This document shows positions 17,000 through 25,800 of a stretch of 64,000 nt of DNA, one piece after another (the first letter of the stretch is position 1; each line of letters begins with the position of its first letter). Origin of the DNA: Deinococcus sonorensis KR-87 (GTDB taxonomy: Bacteria; Deinococcota; Deinococci; Deinococcales; Deinococcaceae); NCBI RefSeq assembly GCF_040256395.1, contig NZ_CP158299.1:1393501-1457500 (forward strand), in the 5' to 3' direction. Below the pieces are notes generated by a model. It was not told the origin of the DNA and did no database searches. It saw nothing but the letters and a program-made list of their open reading frames with translations. The translations under genes were made by a program, and so were the position numbers.

Positions 17000-19314
17000 G
17001 CGTTCATCCAGAGGTGCTCGAAGGACCAGTCGGGCGCTTGGTCGTGCTGGAGGGCAGTGAGGGCGGCACGCAAGTCCGGTTCGCGGCGCAGTCGGACAGC
17101 GAGCAGGTGTTTGCAGGTGTGGCCGGTGGCATGGTCCGCGCAGTCGCAGCGCAGGGTGTCGCTGCGCCGGGTGATCAGGTGGGGTTCCTGCCCGCCAGTG
17201 ACCCGGAAGCCGTGGTCGAGAACCTGCACGGTCAGGTCAGAGGCGCGTTTCAGACGGTACGGGTCGACCGGGGTATTCAGCGCCGTGGATGTAACAGGAA
17301 GGGCCGGAGGTGCAGCGTCGGCCCAGATGTCGAGCTCGGCCCAGTCCTTCACAAGTTCCTCCGCGGCAGCGATCCACTGCGCGGCCCGGCTGGTGCCGAG
17401 GCGGGGAACGTCGCGCAGGTCCCCGGGGAGAGAGGCGGCGAGAGCCTCGAGATCGAGGATCCCGTGAGCACAGAGGGCCTTGGCCCACCCGACGCCGATA
17501 CCGGGTACACGCGTGAGCGTGGCGGCGTCCAGACCCATGGGGCCGCTCAGCATCGTGCGTAGTAGGGTGACGCGCCGGACGAGGGTGGTGTGCGCGCGGC
17601 CATCACGGGTGGGATCGGCCGGATCGGGTGCAGTGCTGGCGAGCCACTGTCCGGCGGCGGCGAGGATCCGTACGCCTTCTTCACGCAGGCGCCGCAACTC
17701 GAACGGGTATGCGGACGCGCGGGCGGCGACGATATCCTCCTCCTCTCCGTGCAGCACGGCCCAGACGGCACACGCGGTGTGCAGCGCATGCAACAGACCC
17801 CGGCCGGTCACGCCGAGCTTCCGGGTGACCTCGGCGGGGGATGAGCGCAGCAGAATGGACGGCACGCGGGCCAGGTCGGCGCGCAAGGCCGGGAGGTCCT
17901 CGAAATCGACGGGGAGGCGCACTTCCATGTCGGGGAGTGTCAGAGTAAACAACAGCAGATCGAAAGGAGTGATGAAGCCCGCGAGGTGCGCCCAGCGCAG
18001 CACCGTTTCCGGGGCGAGCAGGTGGCGCGCCGCGACCCGGCCGGCCGGCGTGACGTTCAGGCGGCGGCGCTCATCGCTTTGCTCGGTGAGCAGCCCGGCT
18101 TGCAAGGCCCGGTCCAGCAGAGGTTTCAGTGGCGGAAGAATTCTCTGCTTGGCCGCCAGGGTACGGGCGTAGTAGCGGCCGAGGCCCTCGCGGGAGCGCA
18201 GGAGGCCACTGCTGATGTCTGCCACGAGTTGCTCGAGGAGGAACGACTCGCGGGACAGGGCGGACCGGACTGGTTCGAACATGCCGGCAGCGTACGCGGG
18301 GGTATGTCGGTCCCAAGCGGCGCGCACGGTGATTACCTCGCCCGCGTCGTCCAGATTGTACCGTCCGGCGCGCCCGGCACGCTGCCAGGCATTGCGGACC
18401 GGGAGGGGCGCGAAGGTCTTACCGTCCCAGCTGTTGAGGTCGTACAGCACCACCCGCCGGCACGGCAGGTTCAGGCCGAGTTCCAGCGTGGAGGTGCAGA
18501 CCAGCACCGGCGTGCTTCCGGACGTGAACGCTGCCTCCGCGGCGCGCCGGGCTTCTGGCGCGAGCCCCGCATGATGATGGTCCGCCGCGAATCCTGCCTC
18601 GCGCAGAGCAACGGCAAGTCCCTCGGCCCGCCGCCGGGACTGCACGAACACCAGGGTGTTGCCTCCCTGTGCCTCGCGGAGCAGCTGCAGCAGGACGCCC
18701 CGTTTCGCTTCCGGGTTCGGGTACGTGACTTCCCGCCAGGTCAGCGGAACGGGACGCCATGGACTGCCGTACTCCAGTGCCCCTAGCCAGTCCGCGAGCT
18801 CCGCGCGGTTCCCAAGAGTCGCGGACAGCGTCACCCAGCGGCACAGGGGGTTGAGACGCTCGAAGCGGAGCAGCGTCCCTTCCAGCCGCGCGCCGCGTCG
18901 GCCCTCGCCCAGCAGGTGAAATTCATCCACCACCAACAGGCTCACGTGCGGGATCCAGGTCCAGTGGCTCGACCAGCTGCGGGTGCAGGCGTCCAGCCGT
19001 TCCGGGGTCATGATCAGCACCTGCGCCTCGGCCAGCGGGACGCCCCCGGAATGGTCGCCGGTGTACACCCCGAGCTTCAGGTCGGGGCGCTCGGCACTCC
19101 ACCGGACGTGAACCTGATCGGCCAGCGCCCGCAGCGGCACGACGAACACGGCCCGGCCGCCCGAAGTGACCTCCTCCTGCATGGCCTGCCATGCCAAATG
19201 CGTCTTGCCGGCCCCGGTCGGCAGTTGCAGGACGCAGGAATACCCGGAGGTCAGAAGGGCGCTCGCGGCGATCTCTTCCTGTGCGGGTGAGGCAAACCAG
19301 GTCATAGATGTCAC
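16996..19314 (-). CDS. Hel308/Ski2-like helicase with HhH and C-terminal SWIM zinc finger
   Basis: 772 residues, GTG start (an ATG at 19305 is possible). Superfamily 2 motifs: LPTGAGKT (I), VVDEFHLLG (II), TLSATLGN (III), CTSTLELGLNLPC (V) and QRAGRAGR (VI). A helix-hairpin-helix (VPGIGVGWAKAL) lies around residue 600. The last 60 residues hold a SWIM zinc finger (CDCADHATGHTCKHLL, CxC...CxH), a DNA/protein-binding module not normal in Hel308. The TGT-like gene starts within its stop codon. Inferred: it opens or translocates DNA for the transglycosylase, or processes invading DNA. It is divergent from the HTH-NurA-HerA operon with about 60 bases between starts, so both may share control. Confidence 0.85.
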   Translation of the reverse strand: MTSMTWFASPAQEEIAASALLTSGYSCVLQLPTGAGKTHLAWQAMQEEVTSGGRAVFVVPLRALADQVHVRWSAERPDLKLGVYTGDHSGGVPLAEAQVLIMTPERLDACTRSWSSHWTWIPHVSLLVVDEFHLLGEGRRGARLEGTLLRFERLNPLCRWVTLSATLGNRAELADWLGALEYGSPWRPVPLTWREVTYPNPEAKRGVLLQLLREAQGGNTLVFVQSRRRAEGLAVALREAGFAADHHHAGLAPEARRAAEAAFTSGSTPVLVCTSTLELGLNLPCRRVVLYDLNSWDGKTFAPLPVRNAWQRAGRAGRYNLDDAGEVITVRAAWDRHTPAYAAGMFEPVRSALSRESFLLEQLVADISSGLLRSREGLGRYYARTLAAKQRILPPLKPLLDRALQAGLLTEQSDERRRLNVTPAGRVAARHLLAPETVLRWAHLAGFITPFDLLLFTLTLPDMEVRLPVDFEDLPALRADLARVPSILLRSSPAEVTRKLGVTGRGLLHALHTACAVWAVLHGEEEDIVAARASAYPFELRRLREEGVRILAAAGQWLASTAPDPADPTRDGRAHTTLVRRVTLLRTMLSGPMGLDAATLTRVPGIGVGWAKALCAHGILDLEALAASLPGDLRDVPRLGTSRAAQWIAAAEELVKDWAELDIWADAAPPALPVTSTALNTPVDPYRLKRASDLTVQVLDHGFRVTGGQEPHLITRRSDTLRCDCADHATGHTCKHLLAVRLRREPDLRAALTALQHDQAPDWSFEHLWMNA

Positions 19315-19376
19315 AATGAAGGAGCAAGCTTCACGAAAGCAAGAGACAAACGTGGAATTTGGAGGATCAGAGTGAC

Positions 19377-19922
19377 GTGCGTGAGATGACGCAGTTCGAA
19401 CTCAACTGGCGGTATTTAGCTTGGCGACGCTGGCCAGACCTGACTTGGTCGCAGCGGCTCGCCCGTCTGGGGAAACCCTTACGCGACCTGACGGCCAACC
19501 CGCCGGCAGCAAAACTCGTGGCCGAGATTGAGGGACGATTCGAGGTCGAGTATCTGGAGCACATCAACGTGCTGGCCGAAGAGGACCTCGATTTCCTGCG
19601 AGAGAACCTCCGTCATTTGCTCGGTCAGGCTCCCTATGGCACCCACGGCACATTGGCACGGCAGATAGGTGTCTCGCTCAATACTGTGTCCCGCTGGGCC
19701 AGCGGCGAAAATCGGCCGCGCCCGGAACACCTGCGGACCCTGTGCGCGCTGCTGTACCTGCCGCCCAATCTCGACCTGTACGCCACGCCGTTGTTTTTGA
19801 CCGACGCGCCCAGCACTCATTCGGCCCGCCTGGAGCAGGTGAAAGGCTGGGTAAACGGCCTGGACCCCGCCGCCTTACAGGTGCTCTACCCGGCCCTCGA
19901 GCGGCTGCTGAAGGAGCACTGA
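19377..19922 (+). CDS. HTH (Cro/C1-like) protein opening the NurA-HerA operon
   Basis: About 181 residues from a GTG at 19377, chosen because GGAGG sits 11 bases upstream; ATG 19386 is the alternative. The N-terminal half is helical and charged. GTLARQIGVSLNTVSRWASG near the middle is a clear helix-turn-helix, followed by ENRPRPEHL. Its stop overlaps the NurA ATG by 1 base. Inferred: an autoregulator controlling the two divergent transcripts from the 60-bp space upstream, or a DNA-binding subunit of the machine. Not a family I can name further. Confidence 0.7.
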   Translation: MREMTQFELNWRYLAWRRWPDLTWSQRLARLGKPLRDLTANPPAAKLVAEIEGRFEVEYLEHINVLAEEDLDFLRENLRHLLGQAPYGTHGTLARQIGVSLNTVSRWASGENRPRPEHLRTLCALLYLPPNLDLYATPLFLTDAPSTHSARLEQVKGWVNGLDPAALQVLYPALERLLKEH

Positions 19923-21145
19923 TGCGCTCCGGTCTGTCACACAGCCCAGCCTTTCAGACCCAGCTGCAGGATGTGGCCCGGAAGATGCAGGCGTGGGAAA
20001 CGCAGGCGCTGATCGGTGAGGATGCCGCCCGGAGCATTGCCGGCCGCCTCCAGTTCTTTGAGCACACACCCGCGACCGGGCCTCTGACCTTCGCGGGCAT
20101 CGACGGGTCCGGCGACTACCCGATGCTCACCTACGCCGACGTGTTCGTATACTTGACCACCGCCCACGCCACCACCTATATGACTCATCCCACTCCCGGG
20201 CAGGGGCTGAAGGAACAGCGGGCATGGGCGGCACTGGTGAACATCGCCTGGCTACCCGGCGCCTATGAAGTGACCCGACAGGAAACGCTGGCGGCCTTCG
20301 AGGCGATGACCGGCGAGAGCATTCAAGCGACCATCGAGGGCTCCGACTACCGCAGCCTGAAGTCCATGTACGCTCGGATGCCGACTCAGGAGATCATCGA
20401 CCGGCTGGTAATTCCTCAGGCGTCCGAGAGTGGCAATCACGCCATTCAATTGCAGACGGTGGGCGAATTGGGTGCGGCGCTGAGGATGCTGCGAACCGCA
20501 GCCCCCGACTACCTGCTGTACGACAGCACCCTCGCACTTCCGATGAGCACCAGTGGGGCCAATAGCCTTTTCTTCGAGCACCTGAAGCGGCGGGTGTGCG
20601 TGGTAGCCCGCGAGAAGGGCACGGCCTTCGTGGCGGTCAGCAAAGCGCCCGGCCTGCCGGGCGTGGACGACGTCGAGCGCTTGGCTCTTGGGCAAGCGCG
20701 TGACGAGGGGCAACCGGACGCCAGCAGCGTTGAGCACTGGTACCTGCGCCTGCCTATTCCCGGTGAGGATGACTGGGTTTTCCCACCAGCTGACGGGCGC
20801 GCCGTGCCGCCGCCTGGGGCAGTATCGTACCTCGTTCGCTTTCACCGCAACGCCACCGTCTTGCGGGTAGACCTCGATTGGGGCTACTGGGACTCGCACC
20901 TTAAGGCCGAGACTGAGGCCGAAACCAGGGAACGCGAGCGCACGCTCTTTCAGCATCTGGACTATGCCGGGCATGACCAGCGGTCCTACGGTTACCCGTA
21001 CCCGATGAAAGCCGCTCACGACCACGCCAGCCTGTCTGCCAACGAGCGGTACACACTGCGCACTCAACTGATTGATGCGGCAGTCACGGCTGGGATGAAT
21101 CGTAAGCTTTTTCGCGACGACAATATATTAAAAGGGCATAGGTAG
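19922..21145 (+). CDS. nurA: NurA-family nuclease
   Basis: 407 residues. NurA landmarks: FAGIDGSGDYP with D61 (first metal Asp), YLLYDSTLA with D201, a VAVSKAPG motif near 240, and YPYPMKAAHDHASL with the late conserved His. NurA is a 5'-3' exonuclease and endonuclease that threads DNA through the HerA hexamer; archaeal and Deinococcus repair use this pair. Here the partner HerA is two genes downstream, separated by an ADP-ribosyltransferase gene that starts directly at the NurA stop. The operon setting inside a transglycosylase island suggests defence rather than housekeeping repair (inference). Confidence 0.85.
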   Translation: MRSGLSHSPAFQTQLQDVARKMQAWETQALIGEDAARSIAGRLQFFEHTPATGPLTFAGIDGSGDYPMLTYADVFVYLTTAHATTYMTHPTPGQGLKEQRAWAALVNIAWLPGAYEVTRQETLAAFEAMTGESIQATIEGSDYRSLKSMYARMPTQEIIDRLVIPQASESGNHAIQLQTVGELGAALRMLRTAAPDYLLYDSTLALPMSTSGANSLFFEHLKRRVCVVAREKGTAFVAVSKAPGLPGVDDVERLALGQARDEGQPDASSVEHWYLRLPIPGEDDWVFPPADGRAVPPPGAVSYLVRFHRNATVLRVDLDWGYWDSHLKAETEAETRERERTLFQHLDYAGHDQRSYGYPYPMKAAHDHASLSANERYTLRTQLIDAAVTAGMNRKLFRDDNILKGHR

Positions 21146-21910
21146 ATGGGAGAAGATGTGGATAATTTCGATTCTTTAATGATGGAACAATTTTCGGGCA
21201 CCCCCCCTTCAATAAATGATCTCGCAGCAGAAATGAAGGTATTGCTTGATGAATTTGCAAAAATATCTCAAAGTGGATCATTTGGAGTGCCATGGGACAG
21301 AATAAGAAAAAGTGAAGTCGATATTCTTCACGCAAGCTTTGATAAATGGTTGTCCGAACATGAAAAAGGCAGGTCTTCATCCCTCAGTGGCGAAGAGTTG
21401 ATCGTGGCCCAGAAGTGGAGAGATGGAAACTACGCAAGCAGAATTAGACTTGACCCCACCTCTGAAGATTCACTTCGATCAATTGACAACCTTTCAAATG
21501 CGATGCAGAGGACTCTTCTGCAGAACGAAGTTCTGGTCTACCGTGGTATCAAAGGAGTGAAAACTCCTATTTTAAAAAATAATAATTTTATTGCTGTGTC
21601 TTTATCAAGAGCAGTCGCTTTAGGATTTACACTTTCTAGCAACGGCTATGAATTATATTCCTGGCCAGATGATAATCGATTTCTTATGGCTATCTATCTG
21701 CCTAGAGGATTACCCGCTTTGCACATAAATAATACTTCTGAGAAAGAATTACTGTTGCCGAGAAATTTAGAAATCGTGTTGATTAGAACAATTTGTGCTT
21801 CCGATCCGAAAGATGGTAGAAGAATATTTATTTGCAAAGTAATAAACTCGCATGGAGAAAATCACCCTCTGCAGGGCAGCGATACAGATGGGAGTTCGAC
21901 AAATGATTAA
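21146..21910 (+). CDS. ADP-ribosyltransferase (R-S-E class) embedded in the NurA-HerA operon
   Basis: 254 residues. The ART signature is complete: R133 in VYRGIKG, S152-x-S154 in FIAVSLS, and E199-x-E201 in SEKELLLPR, the R-S-E pattern of C3/exoenzyme-type mono-ADP-ribosyltransferases. The N-terminal 100 residues are helical, without a signal peptide, so it acts in the cytoplasm. Its ATG abuts the NurA stop and its last 8 bases overlap the HerA gene, so it is coupled to both. Base composition is much more AT-rich than the neighbours, a sign of separate origin. Inferred: an effector modifying a host or phage target, or a self-regulator of the HerA-NurA machine. Confidence 0.85.
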   Translation: MGEDVDNFDSLMMEQFSGTPPSINDLAAEMKVLLDEFAKISQSGSFGVPWDRIRKSEVDILHASFDKWLSEHEKGRSSSLSGEELIVAQKWRDGNYASRIRLDPTSEDSLRSIDNLSNAMQRTLLQNEVLVYRGIKGVKTPILKNNNFIAVSLSRAVALGFTLSSNGYELYSWPDDNRFLMAIYLPRGLPALHINNTSEKELLLPRNLEIVLIRTICASDPKDGRRIFICKVINSHGENHPLQGSDTDGSSTND

Positions 21911-23684
21911 CTTAAAAGCTTTGCTTTTACAAATCGGCCCCCGCTTTGGTATTCTGGCGACCGCCAGTACAAGCGAACTGAAAGTCATCGCGAGCAACAC
22001 CGACGTCGCGGTCGGCGACCTGTTCCTACTGCCTAGCACACGTGGGGCAGCGCGCATCTATATTTTCCGAGCCACCGAGTACGCTAACGTGCTGTCGCGT
22101 GAACTGGACCCCAGTGACATCGCTCGCAACAAGCTAACTATGCCCGACAGCTACTTTAGCGAGAGCTTAGCAGAGGCACTGCTGCTGGAACTGAAAGGTA
22201 GTGTGCTGGGCTACGCTGAACAGAAGCAGCAGGGTCAGGATAGCTGGAGCTTTCATCGACCGCGCCGACTGCCCGAGCATTTTACCGAGGTATTCCGGGT
22301 CGACGCGGAGAACCCCGCTATGCCAGCCGTCATGAAGACGCTGCTGGGGGAGCAACTCGGGCAGAACGGGCTGTTCATGGGGCACCTGCTGGCTGGAGAG
22401 GCAGCCATCCCAGTACCGGTTTATCTGCCTGCTTACGCCCTGAGCCACCACATTGGGGTATTTGGGCGCACTGGCAGCGGCAAGAGCAACCTTATGATGG
22501 TGCTCCTCTCCAGCGTGCTGAACTACAACCGCACCTGCCCGGTGCAGCGGGCCAGCCTACTCGCGGTCGATCCGCACGACGAGTTCCGGACCTGGCACGC
22601 CAGCACCGGTGGGGCCGATGGCTACCGGGGTTTGATTGCCAGCCTAACACCCCAGGAATGCGACGAGCACGCTAGCCCTTTCTATTACCTGACCGCGAAG
22701 GAGCTGCCAGGGGGTGGTATGGAGCGCACCCTGAAGCTCAGCCGCGCCGACATCACGCCCGAAGATCTAGTCACTATCAGCGAGTACACCGAGCAGCAGA
22801 CCGCCTACGCTGGAGCGCAGTACGCGCGGCACGGTGAACGCTGGATCGAAGAGACCCTCATGACCAACCCTGAGGATCAGGACACCGGCTACCTAGCGGG
22901 CACCGTGAGCGCCGTTCAGCGCCGTCTAGGATTTCTACGGCGTGGCCAGACCCGAATAATCACGCCATTCAATCTTGATTTCGGTGACCAGTACGACAGC
23001 TTACTACCCGACATCCTATGCTCGCTGGAAGCCGGGCGGGTACTGATTATCGATACCACCCTAATGACCGAATTAGAACAGTTTCTGCTGACCACCGTCA
23101 TCGCACGCGCGCTATTCGCGCTGCGCCGCGCTTTAAGGAGCACCGAGCATGGTGAAGACTTGGAGCGCAACCTGCGCAAGACGCTGGGTAACGACGACTC
23201 GCACGGTACGGTGGGGCAGCGTACCCTGGCTGACGAGCTTGTGCGCCGCCTTGATGACGAGCGCTTACCCTACTTGCTTGATGGACAGGTGCGCAGCACG
23301 GACACGTTGCCGTTCGTTAATGTGGTGATTGAGGAAGCGCCAAGCATTCTCAATCCCGACCGCATGCGCTTTGGTAGCGTATTCCGAGACATCAGCCGCC
23401 AGGGGCGTAAATTCGGAATTGGGTTGACTGTGGTAAGCCAGCAGGTGAGCGAGATAGATAAAGGCGTGCTAACGCAGATCAATACTGAGTTAATCATGGC
23501 GCTGGGAAACGAGACCGAGCGGAAAGAAGCGATACGTAACGCTAGTGCAGACCTTTCAGGATTTGAACGGGAACTACAAGTGATGGGAAAGGGTCAGGTA
23601 CTAGTAGCGGCGAGTTACAAGGACTTGCCATTGCCGGTCCAAATTCCTACGTATACCAGTTTTGTCAAACGGGACGGATTCTGA
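21903..23684 (+). CDS. herA: HerA-type FtsK-like hexameric ATPase/translocase
   Basis: 593 residues from ATG 21903, chosen because GGGAG lies 8 bases upstream; the longer frame from 21852 has no ribosome site. The N-terminal HAS-barrel-like region (about 1-150) precedes Walker A GRTGSGKSN at 188-196. Walker B is VVIEEAPS; SRQGRKFGIGLTVVSQQ and a late GKGQVLVAA are HerA/FtsK-family features (sensor and Arg-finger region). HerA pumps DNA into NurA. It sits in the same operon as NurA but after an ADP-ribosyltransferase, so the complex may include that enzyme. The downstream gene starts 1 base after the stop. Confidence 0.9.
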   Translation: MINLKALLLQIGPRFGILATASTSELKVIASNTDVAVGDLFLLPSTRGAARIYIFRATEYANVLSRELDPSDIARNKLTMPDSYFSESLAEALLLELKGSVLGYAEQKQQGQDSWSFHRPRRLPEHFTEVFRVDAENPAMPAVMKTLLGEQLGQNGLFMGHLLAGEAAIPVPVYLPAYALSHHIGVFGRTGSGKSNLMMVLLSSVLNYNRTCPVQRASLLAVDPHDEFRTWHASTGGADGYRGLIASLTPQECDEHASPFYYLTAKELPGGGMERTLKLSRADITPEDLVTISEYTEQQTAYAGAQYARHGERWIEETLMTNPEDQDTGYLAGTVSAVQRRLGFLRRGQTRIITPFNLDFGDQYDSLLPDILCSLEAGRVLIIDTTLMTELEQFLLTTVIARALFALRRALRSTEHGEDLERNLRKTLGNDDSHGTVGQRTLADELVRRLDDERLPYLLDGQVRSTDTLPFVNVVIEEAPSILNPDRMRFGSVFRDISRQGRKFGIGLTVVSQQVSEIDKGVLTQINTELIMALGNETERKEAIRNASADLSGFERELQVMGKGQVLVAASYKDLPLPVQIPTYTSFVKRDGF

Positions 23685-23685
23685 C

Positions 23686-25800
23686 ATGGCAGATAAATCG
23701 GGAAAATCATACGAGGCTTTTGTCGAATATCTATTGATGCGTCTAGGTTACGCAAACGAGGCGTCAGCAAAAGTAGATCGCCAGTACTTGTTTGGAACGC
23801 ATCGTTTAAAAGGTGAAATGGGGGCTGATTTACTGGATAAATACTCGGAGTCAGGTATTGCCTTTCACTCCACGGATGGGCTTCCTCATGGTCCATGGTA
23901 CAATCCAGATTTTTTTGTATTAGAGAACGGATTACCCGCTGCATGCTTACATGTTACGCATTGGAGTAATCCTCGCAGTTCTAAGTACAAGTTTTGGCGA
24001 ACTCAGGAAGAACATCTGCAATATAAGATTGCATTTGGACACAAATTTCTTTCTATCAACTTAGTATTTGAGGCAATTCCGGGCAATGAGGCGGAGCTTA
24101 TTACCGATACCCAAAAGAAGATCTTCTTACATGGTTGGGATCCTTCTATTGGCTCTATTCTTGTAGGGTGTTTCGATGCAACCTTACTTTTCCCTCTGCA
24201 TTACTGGCTTATTAAGGAATATGAGTCGTATCTACCCGAGAAGCTTCCCCAGTCTCCACTTCTCCGCCGTCAAGCTTTGGTCGATTCCTGGACTAAATAC
24301 TTCAACGCAGATGGAAACGCACGAGCAGAGATTGATTTAGTATTAAATCTCCTTAGGAACGGTATGAATAGTGATCCACATCCACGTTATAGCTCAAATG
24401 TAATTAATCACTTACAATCTATTACCAGAAGGGGTCGCGAGCGTGCGGTATTAGCTAAGGTGCGTAGTACGCGTACGAGATATAGGAAAGGCATTCAGCA
24501 TGCATTTATTGTGCGTGAAATGATTTCTCGGCTCGTTGAAACTGATGCAGATGCGGCGACTTGGAACATCATTCGAGGAAATGCTAGATTTCGAGATAGT
24601 GATTGGTTGAAATATCTAGGCCTGAGTGTTTCCGTATCTCAATCTCAAAGTGTTTTAGATGCATTACAATCAATACCCATTCAGATGGCAGATAGGCGCC
24701 CAATTTTTCTACTGAAAATTGGTGGTATAGAAATATTCGAATGGAATGAAGATTTTCAAATTTTTATTAGCGATGTTGCCGTCTTACCTGAAGATGAAGC
24801 TAAAGCACTTTTTAAAGCTATGTTAGATCTGTTTGAAGACTACAGATCAGCTCGTGGAATGACAAGTGTGCTGGCAGATCTCGCTGAGCCAAAAAGAATT
24901 TCCCGAAAAATTCAATATGTTTTTGATAACTATATCGGGGTAGGCGAAAAGCAAAGCTTTGTAAACAAGCTATCCGCAGATATGCTCACTCCTGGACAGA
25001 ATGCACCTCATCAGCAAATAGTGTTAGATTCGCATAATTGGGTCCTAGATGTACTTCTATCGGCTCATAATTTAGGTAGTGTGCAAACCATTACGTCGCG
25101 TCTTCCTGCTTTGTTCTTTAAGCATGTGGGTGAAGAGATCAATCCATATTCATATCAAGGCGGACCAGAAAATGTGGTTGCTCGATTGTTAGCAGGACGA
25201 GACATCGGGCCAGATATCCGACCGCAAGCGACGATGTCGCGAGAAGAGTTTTACGAAGTGATTTGGCCCCTAATTGCAATGATTACCTGGGAATCTATAA
25301 GCGGAATTCCTCATAGTGACAAGGAAACGGTGATCGAGAATTATCGCTATAAAAAGGCGATGAGAATTATCTCATCGCCTGATCTCGAGCCAATGCGGAA
25401 GCTGCTTCATAATGCTATTCCAGGACTTGATGAGAATGCCCCTCCTCTAAGAGGATCGTTCAATAAACTAAGTACTCTGCGCGAATGGAGTAATTCGGCA
25501 TTGACAACAGAGGTAAGTGGCCGTGAAGCAACATCAGGTATTATAATACAAACACAGGCGGTTTATGGAGCAAAACACATCGCCGATAAAACAAAAGAAA
25601 TTGCTTGTCGTTTGCGATCGATCCACATAAAGTGCAATGACGATGGTTTGTTTGAGCCAGAGCCCAATCCTGGTAAACACTATCTAGTAATAGACGGCGA
25701 TTGGCCTCTTGAAAGCAAGATTAATCTTTATGAAGCCGGATTCGATGGAATATATGATGTAAGCGAATTAATTGAGCTCTCTAGTAGCTTCAAAAAGTAA
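23686..25800 (+). CDS. Unknown 704-residue protein, possibly nuclease-like N-terminus
   Basis: ATG 1 base after the HerA TGA. I do not recognise the family. Residues 1-20 (GKSYEAFVEYLLMRLGY) resemble the first helix of restriction endonuclease-like folds. NPDFFVLENGLPAACLHVTHW (about 70-90) has the Asp-then-strand spacing of PD-(D/E)xK but with V-T-H-W where ExK is expected, followed by FWRTQEEHLQYK. The rest is helical with no motif. Composition is AT-rich like the ADP-ribosyltransferase gene and unlike HerA. The last 33 bases overlap the converging long transglycosylase gene. Inferred: an effector or targeting subunit of the HerA operon. Confidence 0.65.
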   Translation: MADKSGKSYEAFVEYLLMRLGYANEASAKVDRQYLFGTHRLKGEMGADLLDKYSESGIAFHSTDGLPHGPWYNPDFFVLENGLPAACLHVTHWSNPRSSKYKFWRTQEEHLQYKIAFGHKFLSINLVFEAIPGNEAELITDTQKKIFLHGWDPSIGSILVGCFDATLLFPLHYWLIKEYESYLPEKLPQSPLLRRQALVDSWTKYFNADGNARAEIDLVLNLLRNGMNSDPHPRYSSNVINHLQSITRRGRERAVLAKVRSTRTRYRKGIQHAFIVREMISRLVETDADAATWNIIRGNARFRDSDWLKYLGLSVSVSQSQSVLDALQSIPIQMADRRPIFLLKIGGIEIFEWNEDFQIFISDVAVLPEDEAKALFKAMLDLFEDYRSARGMTSVLADLAEPKRISRKIQYVFDNYIGVGEKQSFVNKLSADMLTPGQNAPHQQIVLDSHNWVLDVLLSAHNLGSVQTITSRLPALFFKHVGEEINPYSYQGGPENVVARLLAGRDIGPDIRPQATMSREEFYEVIWPLIAMITWESISGIPHSDKETVIENYRYKKAMRIISSPDLEPMRKLLHNAIPGLDENAPPLRGSFNKLSTLREWSNSALTTEVSGREATSGIIIQTQAVYGAKHIADKTKEIACRLRSIHIKCNDDGLFEPEPNPGKHYLVIDGDWPLESKINLYEAGFDGIYDVSELIELSSSFKK

